In this document: piece after piece, positions 1 to 6,776 of the stretch
Layout of the letters: each line of letters opens with the position of its first letter
Numbering within the stretch: position 1 is the stretch's first letter
NCBI GenBank assembly: GCA_913058555.1
Contig: CAJXRJ010000007.1
Location: 1 to 28,211, forward strand
DNA length: 28,211 nt
DNA from: an uncultured bacterium
GTDB lineage: Bacteria > Planctomycetota > UBA1135 > GCA-002686595
Direction: 5' to 3'
Notes under the pieces: model-generated
Told to the model about the DNA's origin: nothing
What the model saw: only the letters and a program-made list of their open reading frames with translations
The model's database searches: none
Made by a program: the position numbers and the translations under genes

Positions 1-47
1 CTACACACTGCATATCGTCGGCAGCGTCAGATGTGTATAAGAGACAG
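1..47 (+). other. Illumina Nextera adapter (artefact)
   Basis: Bases 15-47 are the Nextera Read 1 transposase adapter, ending in the Tn5 mosaic end AGATGTGTATAAGAGACAG. The preceding bases read CTACAC followed by ACTGCATA, which matches the end of the P5 primer plus what I recall as i5 index S506. This is library sequence left in the assembly, not genome. The same 47 bases occur inverted at the other end of the window. Confidence 0.97.
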
Positions 48-55
48 CCCCAGTA

Positions 56-772
56 ATGTCCGCCCCCCTCATTGCCATCAACGCCCTCTTCCACGCGGAA
101 GACCCCATGCTACGGCTGCGCCAGCGATACGTAGATGCGGTGCGGCGCGCCGGCGGGCTGCCCGTGGCCCTCGCCTCCCACCACGGGCCCGACGGCGAAA
201 GGGACGCTGAGATCGATGCAATTCTCGACCGTATCGATGGCCTCCTCCTGACGGGCGGCGACGATTTCCACGCCGGGCCCCTGGGCCTTGGGGCGACCCA
301 TCCCGCGGCCGACGCAACCTACCTCCCCAAGCAAGAATTCGACCTCGCCCTGACCCGGGCCGCGGTCGCCCGGGACCTGCCGGTCCTCGGAATCTGCTTC
401 GGGATGCAGTGCCTGGGGCTGGTCGGCGGGGCGACCCTCCTTCAGGACATTCCCTCAGCCCGCCCGGACGCCAGGGAACACCGGGACAGCGCGATCCACG
501 ACGTGCTGCCCCGGAAAGGCACGAAACTGGCGGGGATCCTCGGCATAGGGCCCGTTCCGGTGGTCTCCAGGCACCACCAGGCCCTCCGAACCATTCCTCC
601 CCCTTGGATCGTGTCCGCTATGGACGACGAGAATCTGGTGGAGGCGATTGAACATCCTGAACGCCGATTCGCCCTGGGCGTTCAATGGCATCCCGAGATC
701 CAGGTCCCGGATCGAAACCAGCAGCCCTCTGACGCCTTGCTCGCGGCCTTCGTGGACGCCTGCCGCCGTTAG
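56..772 (+). CDS. Class I glutamine amidotransferase, peptidase C26 / PuuD-like
   Basis: A 238-residue cytoplasmic hydrolase of the gamma-glutamyl-GABA hydrolase (PuuD/peptidase C26) group, which cleaves gamma-glutamyl amide bonds using a Cys-His-Glu triad. The nucleophile elbow GICFGMQ places Cys114, and GVQWHPE near the C-terminus gives His212 and Glu214. An early LLLTGGDD segment (64-70) is the usual second glycine-rich loop. Length matches the family. The ATG lies only eight bases after the adapter, so the ribosome site cannot be seen, but the protein begins PLIAIN as family members do and looks complete. It is the first visible gene of a same-strand run leading into aroB. The exact substrate is unknown; no putrescine-pathway genes are adjacent, so PuuD function itself is not implied. 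Confidence 0.88.
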   Translation: MSAPLIAINALFHAEDPMLRLRQRYVDAVRRAGGLPVALASHHGPDGERDAEIDAILDRIDGLLLTGGDDFHAGPLGLGATHPAADATYLPKQEFDLALTRAAVARDLPVLGICFGMQCLGLVGGATLLQDIPSARPDAREHRDSAIHDVLPRKGTKLAGILGIGPVPVVSRHHQALRTIPPPWIVSAMDDENLVEAIEHPERRFALGVQWHPEIQVPDRNQQPSDALLAAFVDACRR

Positions 773-810
773 AAGCACCCCCGACAGAATCGCCCGTTAC
801 AGAACGCCCC

Positions 811-2244
811 ATGAAGCAAAAGAAGATGACCCCTGAGCAGGCCGCTGCACTGGCCCGCCGCGATCGACTCCGGCTAATCGTCATGAGCGTGCTGGCGGTC
901 CTCGTACTGGGTGCCTACCTCATCACCACCCACCAGGCTGCGAACAAGGCTTCAGAGGAGAACGCCGGCTTGTCCGGCGCCGCCCCCGAAGATCCGGCCA
1001 CGAGGGACATCCTGGTGCCGGAGTTTGGTCAGCCCGAGGTCCTCGAAGCCATCAAGGACGAATCGCCGGCGGAGCAAGAGCTGCTCTCCTCCGAGCCGCT
1101 GGCCGCGGTCTTCGACTATGCGCGTCTTCTGACGCCCGATTCCATGCGCGCCCTTGGCATCGCGGAGCTCGGTGCGGACGCCCAGGCCGCGCTTGAAGCG
1201 TCGCCAAAGACCCAGCGCCTGGCGCCATTCCGCGCCCGGGGCTTTGTCGTGTCGGCGCGTCAGCGGCCCCGCGAAAACCAAACGGGCACGGGCCTCGGTC
1301 GCAGCAGCGGCGACTGGATCGGCACGCTTCGAACCATCGACGATCGGTCGATCCACTTCCTCGTGGCCTCCGCGCCGAAGCGAGAGGACGGGGAACGTCG
1401 CGTGGAGCTGGGCGATTACCTACGGGTCGACGGCCTGTTCCACTCGATCTATCGCGCGACCGTGGAGAGTGATGGCACGTCGACTCCCACGAGCGCTCCG
1501 CTGATCGTTGGCCTGCGCATCGAGCCGACGGACCTGCCCATGACGCCCGACCTCGCTGAGGAGGCCCCCGCCCTCGCGGTAGTCAAGGACGATTCCAACG
1601 GCCAACTGCACGAGAACCGCGAGTTCCGGGACGCGTTCTGGCAGCTCATGGGACGGGCCAAGCTCCACGGACCCGAGGTCGACTGGGACAAAGTCCCCGA
1701 GCTCGGCAGCGACCTCCTCACGGAGATCCACAAGAACGGCGAGGCCTTCCGCGGCCAGCCATTCAAGGTCCCGGTCAGCGTCAACGTGGACACCTACTCC
1801 ATCCTGGCGGGCGACAACCCCCTGCGCCTCGATCGCCAGACCGAAGGTTGGATCAGCAACAGCACGTGGAAGGGCTCGGTCCGGACGATCAAGTGGATCG
1901 GCCCGTTCACGCGTCAGGACATGATGCGCCAGTCGCTCAACAACGACGATCGCCGCTACATCACTGCGCGCGGGTACTTCTTCCGCAACCACGGCTTCGA
2001 GAACAACCTCGGGCAGCCGGCGCGGGCACCGATCTTCGTTATGGAGTCCGTCGAAGTCTTCCAGCCTGAGGAAGACAGGGCCATCGTTTGGTTCAAGTGG
2101 GGCGTCGTGGGACTCACGATCCTGCTGACGATCGTGATCGCCATGCTCCTGCGCGCCGACAAGCGCAAGTCCAAGGTGCTCTACGAGGAAATGATCCGCC
2201 GTAAGCGCGCCCGCCGCGAACGCAAAGCGGCACCGACCGCGTGA
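811..2244 (+). CDS. Two-TM membrane protein of unknown function
   Basis: A 477-residue protein I do not recognise. It has an N-terminal charged stretch, a transmembrane helix at about 21-39, a large hydrophilic region (about 40-424) likely outside the cytoplasm, a second transmembrane helix at about 425-447, and a strongly basic cytoplasmic tail ending in RRKRARRERK. The external part holds a segment around GDWIGTLRTIDDRSIHFLV and later GYFFRNHGFENN, with no catalytic motif I can name. It starts 38 bases after the amidotransferase gene, and its TGA overlaps the GTG of aroB by four bases (GTGA), so the two are probably translationally coupled. That coupling suggests co-expression, not a role in aromatic synthesis. 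Confidence is for a real gene; function is unassigned. Confidence 0.85.
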   Translation: MKQKKMTPEQAAALARRDRLRLIVMSVLAVLVLGAYLITTHQAANKASEENAGLSGAAPEDPATRDILVPEFGQPEVLEAIKDESPAEQELLSSEPLAAVFDYARLLTPDSMRALGIAELGADAQAALEASPKTQRLAPFRARGFVVSARQRPRENQTGTGLGRSSGDWIGTLRTIDDRSIHFLVASAPKREDGERRVELGDYLRVDGLFHSIYRATVESDGTSTPTSAPLIVGLRIEPTDLPMTPDLAEEAPALAVVKDDSNGQLHENREFRDAFWQLMGRAKLHGPEVDWDKVPELGSDLLTEIHKNGEAFRGQPFKVPVSVNVDTYSILAGDNPLRLDRQTEGWISNSTWKGSVRTIKWIGPFTRQDMMRQSLNNDDRRYITARGYFFRNHGFENNLGQPARAPIFVMESVEVFQPEEDRAIVWFKWGVVGLTILLTIVIAMLLRADKRKSKVLYEEMIRRKRARRERKAAPTA

Positions 2245-3371
2245 GCAGTCCGGTAGGCGATAGCGATGCGGCATCGGACGAAGCGCAAACGGTCCGGGTG
2301 GCACTGACTGGCGACGCCGCGCCCTACGACGTGACCGTGGGGCCTGGCGTCGCAGCGCAGGGTCCCGCGCTAGCAGCTGGATTCGCCGCTGATGGGCGCA
2401 CGGCGCTCGTCGCCGACGAGCGCGTGCTCGGGCTTCACGGTGCGCCCGGGGGCTTCGACGCGCCCGCGCTCTCCCTGGCCGGCGGCGAACAAGTAAAGAC
2501 GTTTCCAGTCCTCGAGCAAGTGCTCGACTTCTGCGCGGCGTCGAAGCTGTCCCGCGGCTCGGTCCTGCTGGCCTTTGGGGGCGGCACGATCGGCGACTTG
2601 ACCGGGCTTGCTGCCTCGCTCTTCAAGCGCGGACTCTCGGTGGTCCAGATCCCGACAACGCTGCTCGCGCAGGTCGACGCTTCGGTCGGCGGAAAGACCG
2701 CCGTCAACCTCGCGAGCGGCAAGAACCTCGCGGGCACGTTCCACCAACCGAGCGCCGTTCTCTGCGATACGACGCTGCTGGGGACGCTCTCCGATGGCGA
2801 ATACGAGAGTGGGCTCGGCGAGGTCCTCAAAACAGCGATCCTCGCCGGCGAGGACGAGCTCTCCACCCTCGAGGCCTGCGCCGCCGCACTTTTGGCGCGC
2901 GACCCGGAGGCCCTGCAAGGGACGGTCACGATGTGCGTGCGCACGAAGGCGCGCGTGGTGGCATCCGACCCGCTGGAGCGCGGGCCGCGCCGGTCGCTCA
3001 ACCTCGGGCACACCTTCGGCCACGCGATCGAGCATGCCGCCGGCTACGGCCAAGTGCCCCATGGCGTCGCGGTCGGCGTCGGCTTGGCGCTGGCGGCCCG
3101 GGCATCTGCAATGGTCATGGGAAGCCCCAACGCCCTCGTCGAAAGGACCATGGACGGGCTGCGGCACTTCGGGTTGCCCGCGACCATGGACGAGCTGCGA
3201 AGCCGATACGGCCTTGGGGCGGCCCTCCAAACGGACGCTCTCATCAGCGGCCTCGGGCACGACAAGAAGGGCGCTGTGGGCGCGCCGGAGTTCGTCCTCC
3301 CCACCCGGCCAGGGCATGTGGAACTCGGTGTCGCCCTGGACCCCACGATCCTCGAGACCCTCTTCGCCTGA
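2241..3371 (+). CDS. aroB: 3-dehydroquinate synthase
   Basis: AroB converts DAHP to 3-dehydroquinate, the second step of the shikimate pathway, in the cytoplasm with NAD and a divalent metal. The 376-residue protein carries the NAD-binding GGGTIGD (113-119), the substrate-binding QVDASVGGKTAVN (144-156, Lys152), and the three metal ligands in GLGEVLKT (Glu194), NLGHTFGHA (His257) and PHGVAV (His274), spaced as in E. coli AroB. It starts at a GTG inside the end of the upstream gene (four-base GTGA overlap), which also explains the lack of a separate leader. The first 15 or so residues are an acidic extension before the fold begins. Two membrane-protein genes follow immediately, an unusual company for aroB. 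Confidence 0.96.
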   Translation: MSSPVGDSDAASDEAQTVRVALTGDAAPYDVTVGPGVAAQGPALAAGFAADGRTALVADERVLGLHGAPGGFDAPALSLAGGEQVKTFPVLEQVLDFCAASKLSRGSVLLAFGGGTIGDLTGLAASLFKRGLSVVQIPTTLLAQVDASVGGKTAVNLASGKNLAGTFHQPSAVLCDTTLLGTLSDGEYESGLGEVLKTAILAGEDELSTLEACAAALLARDPEALQGTVTMCVRTKARVVASDPLERGPRRSLNLGHTFGHAIEHAAGYGQVPHGVAVGVGLALAARASAMVMGSPNALVERTMDGLRHFGLPATMDELRSRYGLGAALQTDALISGLGHDKKGAVGAPEFVLPTRPGHVELGVALDPTILETLFA

Positions 3372-3376
3372 GCCCC

Positions 3377-4732
3377 GTGACGCCCTCCCTAGACATCGCC
3401 CAAGATGGCAACCTCTTTCCGCGGGAAGAGCTCCTCGAGGCCGCCGCCGGGGCGGATTGGCGTGACCAAAGCGTGCCCATGCGCGCTTGGGTCACGGCCT
3501 CTTTCGGACTGGCCCTTCTCGCCGCGGGCCTCCCCAATCTCAAGACCCTCTATCCCGCCCCCACCGAGTTCGCGGCCACCGGCGACTACATTGGGTTCCA
3601 CCCGGTCCATCTCCTGGCTCGCACGCTCGGGACGATGGGCCTCGGGATCGAGGCGACGTTCTTTTTGATCTCCGCGCTCTGCCTCGGCGCCGCCATGGGC
3701 GCCATCGGGGTGGCGCTGCGGGCTTTCGGCTACGCAGGGCGCACGGCGTTTGCCATCGCGCTCTTGACGTGCCTGAGCCAAGCGCTCACGGAGCACGCAC
3801 GTCTTCCGAGCGACTACCTGCCGGGCGTGATCACCAGCGCCTTGCTCTTGGCTGCGATGGCGATGCCAAAGGACCGCGGCGAAGTGGGCATGCGGGGCTA
3901 CGCCGTGCGCATCTCGGTGGCTTGGCTGCTTGCGTGCTTCGTCTCGAAGGACGCGCTGGCGCTCTTCCCGATCCTCGTCATCGCCTGCGCCGCCGCGCCC
4001 GTCGAAGGCAAGAGGGGACGGAAGTGGATCGCACCTCTCGTGCTTGCGGCGTCCTTTGGGATGCTCATGGCGATCCCGGCCATCTTCGGCAATGACCCGG
4101 GCAGCAGGCCGATCCCGGGCGCCCAGCCAAGATCCGGCCTCGATGGGTGGATCACGCTATGGGGCCTTTGGCCCCTCGCCCTGCTCTCGGTACAGCGCGC
4201 CCCAGAGGAGTTGCCCGCGCCCCCCTGGGTCAAGGGCTGGTTCCTCCTGGCGATCGGTTGGTCCGTGCTGGGCGTCGTCTGGCTGCCATCGTCCCCGACA
4301 TTTGTGGCGCCGATCGTCGCTTGCATCGCCGCGAATGGACTCACGCGCGTCGGAGATTCCGCCCGCGTGGCCCAGGTCCTGGCGGTGTGCCTGGTGTTTC
4401 AACTCGCCGCCACCGTGACGTTCGCCTTCGTTGGGCAACATACGCGCCTGGGTACGTTCGCCGAAGGTCCTGGGCAGGTGAAACCCGACGACGTCATCCT
4501 TGTGGACTCAGACACGCATCCGGACCTCGCGTACCTTCTCCGGCGCCGGCACGGCTTCGACGTCAAAGAGCCTGGGAAGTGGGGCATCGTCCCGCCAGAC
4601 CAGGAGCGCAACCCCCAGCGGATCCTCGAGGTCCCCAGCGGGCTTGGCCGGCCCGAGGCGACCCATTGGCTGATTCGATCCACCGGGGAGGTCCTCCCCA
4701 AGGCTGACGGTCCGTCCGAGTCGAATGAGTGA
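3377..4732 (+). CDS. Multi-pass membrane protein, possibly DUF2723/GT-C-like
   Basis: A 451-residue integral membrane protein with roughly nine to eleven hydrophobic helices and a soluble C-terminal tail of about 90 residues (from about GPGQVKPDDVILVD to the end). After the first helix comes ATGDYIGFHPVHLLARTLG, a layout resembling the first external loop of DUF2723-type or GT-C glycosyltransferase-like proteins (an acidic residue, then HP..(L)L). That resemblance is my inference and weak. I chose the GTG at 3377, five bases after the aroB stop, because the reading frame stays protein-like from there; an ATG at 3478 just before the first helix is the alternative. It overlaps the next gene by eight bases. 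The following gene looks like a diverged copy. Confidence 0.8.
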   Translation: MTPSLDIAQDGNLFPREELLEAAAGADWRDQSVPMRAWVTASFGLALLAAGLPNLKTLYPAPTEFAATGDYIGFHPVHLLARTLGTMGLGIEATFFLISALCLGAAMGAIGVALRAFGYAGRTAFAIALLTCLSQALTEHARLPSDYLPGVITSALLLAAMAMPKDRGEVGMRGYAVRISVAWLLACFVSKDALALFPILVIACAAAPVEGKRGRKWIAPLVLAASFGMLMAIPAIFGNDPGSRPIPGAQPRSGLDGWITLWGLWPLALLSVQRAPEELPAPPWVKGWFLLAIGWSVLGVVWLPSSPTFVAPIVACIAANGLTRVGDSARVAQVLAVCLVFQLAATVTFAFVGQHTRLGTFAEGPGQVKPDDVILVDSDTHPDLAYLLRRRHGFDVKEPGKWGIVPPDQERNPQRILEVPSGLGRPEATHWLIRSTGEVLPKADGPSESNE

Positions 4733-5831
4733 AGCCACCGAGCCCACAGGGGCCGTCTCACCCGCGGCCCGCAAACGCCGGCTGCTGTTCCGCCTGCGCC
4801 GGGGGGTGCGTTTGCTCGAGCAGCGCGAGCGCATCCAGGACATGGGCTACGGCCTGCTGGCGGCCGCGCTCGCTTTGGCACTGCCAGCCGCCGACCCGTA
4901 CACCACCGGCGGCGAGGTCGCGCGGCGATTGGCGGGCGTCAGGGAATTGACGCAAGGCCTGCTACTGCCCCTCGGCCAGGGCATGCAGGAGCTCTTCGAC
5001 AGCGTCGCGCCCGACACCCTCATGCGACTCGTCTCAGGGCTCTTTTTCGGCGCCGCGCTCACGCTGACCTTGGCCTTCCTGCGGACCCTTGGGTTCCGCC
5101 GCACGACGACCGTGCCATCGGCCTTCATGGCCTTTGCCGTGCCCTACGCATGGGTCGGCGCCACGTCCCCCATCGACTACGCCGCGGGACTCTTCGGGTC
5201 CTCCCTCGTGATGTGGACGCTCTTCCACCATGAGCAAACGACCCGCCGCGGTTACCACTGGCGGGCGATCCTCGCCGGGGGCCTCGCGTACATGCTGCAC
5301 ATGGAGCTCGCCCTCATCGTGCCGGCGATCGCCCTGGCGGTCGCGCGACACCCTAAGTACCGCGCGGAAGCTTCGATCAACTTTTTCGTCGTGGTCGCAG
5401 TGCTCGGCATGTCCATCGCCATCAACCTGAGCGGCCCCGGGGAGACCCAGCGCATCACGCACATGATCGAGCGCGCCCTCGCCGGCGCCGACGACTACAC
5501 CGGACGCACGCTCCTGCGGTGGCTCATCGAACTCCCCATCGGATTCGGAGTGCTACTTTTTGGGCTCTACCAGATGCTCTTCGCCGCGCGCTCGGCCACG
5601 CTCAAGCGAGCGCCGATGTGGGTCGTTCCGTGGTGCCTCGCGGCCCTGGCTCCGGTGATCGCGGGCAACCCCGAGTTCGCTCCCATCGCCCCGTACCTGA
5701 TTCCCGCCGGCGCCCTCGGCATCGCCGATTGGCTCAATCGCCGGGGCACCGCGGCCAAGGAAGCGCGCTGGGGATTCACGCTCCTTGTGGTCCAGGTCGC
5801 CGCGACCGCCATGGTGGTCGCGGCTCGCTAG
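4725..5831 (+). CDS. Multi-pass membrane protein, probable paralogue of upstream gene
   Basis: A 368-residue protein with a basic cytoplasmic N-terminus (KRRLLFRLRRGVRLLEQR) followed by about eight hydrophobic helices and almost no soluble tail. Its ATG lies inside the previous gene (eight-base overlap), so they are almost surely co-translated. The order of helices and the loop TGGEVARRLAG after the first helix parallel the ATGDYIGFHP loop of the upstream protein, and both have a following helix pair with GAALTLTLAFLRTLGF or GAAMGAIGVALRAFGY. I read them as tandem diverged copies. No catalytic motif is evident. It is the last gene of the rightward run and converges on the MddA-like gene with only 20 bases between. 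Confidence 0.82.
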   Translation: MSEATEPTGAVSPAARKRRLLFRLRRGVRLLEQRERIQDMGYGLLAAALALALPAADPYTTGGEVARRLAGVRELTQGLLLPLGQGMQELFDSVAPDTLMRLVSGLFFGAALTLTLAFLRTLGFRRTTTVPSAFMAFAVPYAWVGATSPIDYAAGLFGSSLVMWTLFHHEQTTRRGYHWRAILAGGLAYMLHMELALIVPAIALAVARHPKYRAEASINFFVVVAVLGMSIAINLSGPGETQRITHMIERALAGADDYTGRTLLRWLIELPIGFGVLLFGLYQMLFAARSATLKRAPMWVVPWCLAALAPVIAGNPEFAPIAPYLIPAGALGIADWLNRRGTAAKEARWGFTLLVVQVAATAMVVAAR

Positions 5832-5851
5832 GACGGCGGGGCGAGTGGAGA

Positions 5852-6655
5852 TCAACGCTTGGCGAGCATCCCCACGAACGGGATGATGGTGCGCACGCGC
5901 TTTGCATAGAGGTGGTAGTGCGCACCGTGCAGCCGGCGCAGGTCACGTTCCTCAACGGCGACGCCCACAACGATGTAGGCCGTGAAGCCCAGGGCGAGAA
6001 CAAGACGCTCGAGGGTGAGGTCGGGAGTCGACCAGAGGCCGATGAGCACGCCCGTCATGATCGGGTGCCGATCGAAGCGGTACATGAGCCTCGCCTGGAA
6101 GGTCGGGGATGGGGTGCGCAGGCCCTTGAGGTTGCGCCAGACCTGCTTCAAGCCGAAGAGCTCAAAGTGGTCGATGGCAAACGTGGCTGCCAGAAGGTAC
6201 GCCCAGCCAAAGGCGCAGCCCCCCAGCAGTGCGTTTCTTAGGGCGCCGTTCTCGGCGCTCCAGATCACCTCAGGCAGCGGCTGCCAAAGCCCCACGATGG
6301 CGCCCATCAGGATGCCGGAGAGGGCCACGAAGGTTGACCGCTCGGCGGCCGCGGGGATGACCTGCGTCCACCAACGCTTGAAGGCCGGCCGCGCCATGAT
6401 CGCGTGCTGGACCCCGAAGAGCGAGATGAGGCCCAGGTTGAACGCAATGCGCCACCCTTGGCCGTCGATCGCCACGGGCCCTCCGGTGAAGGGCAAGATC
6501 CCAAGGGTGGCGAGGATCAGGGCCACGAGACCAGCAACTCCCACGTTGTAGGCGCCCACGCCATAGGCAAAGACGGCCCGGCGCGAGAAGGCGGAGTCGA
6601 CGGGGCGATGGAGGATCTCGGTCGGGGGAATGAGGTGACTCGTTTGGGTAGCCAT
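5852..6655 (-). CDS. mddA: Methanethiol S-methyltransferase-like membrane enzyme (MddA/NnrU type)
   Basis: A 267-residue membrane protein of the NnrU/isoprenylcysteine-methyltransferase-like superfamily. It matches the MddA style closely: FGVQHAIMARPAFKRWW (80-96), ERSTFVALSG, WQPLPEVIW, DHFELFGLKQVW, YRFDRHPIM (192-200) and EERDL (235-239) followed by HG..Y..Y and IIPF. MddA uses S-adenosylmethionine to convert methanethiol to dimethyl sulfide; the C-terminal RHP and EE motifs belong to the SAM-binding part of this superfamily. About five to six hydrophobic helices are visible. The gene stands alone on the minus strand between the aroB run and the kinase locus, with no strong ribosome site. 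Without an alignment I cannot exclude a different methyl acceptor. Confidence 0.82.
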   Translation of the reverse strand: MATQTSHLIPPTEILHRPVDSAFSRRAVFAYGVGAYNVGVAGLVALILATLGILPFTGGPVAIDGQGWRIAFNLGLISLFGVQHAIMARPAFKRWWTQVIPAAAERSTFVALSGILMGAIVGLWQPLPEVIWSAENGALRNALLGGCAFGWAYLLAATFAIDHFELFGLKQVWRNLKGLRTPSPTFQARLMYRFDRHPIMTGVLIGLWSTPDLTLERLVLALGFTAYIVVGVAVEERDLRRLHGAHYHLYAKRVRTIIPFVGMLAKR

Positions 6656-6776
6656 GGCGGCGCTCGTAGTTCGTTGGAGGAGTTGGTTGAAAAGGAAGGC
6701 CGCTCTTGGACCTCACTTCTCTCCGCGCAAGGGACGCGGGCCCCCTGCCACGAATCCCCGGATTCCCCCATGATCT

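Noticed and set aside
2370..3317. 315-residue open frame opposite aroB
   Set aside because: aroB is certain on the other strand, and this frame shows no motif.
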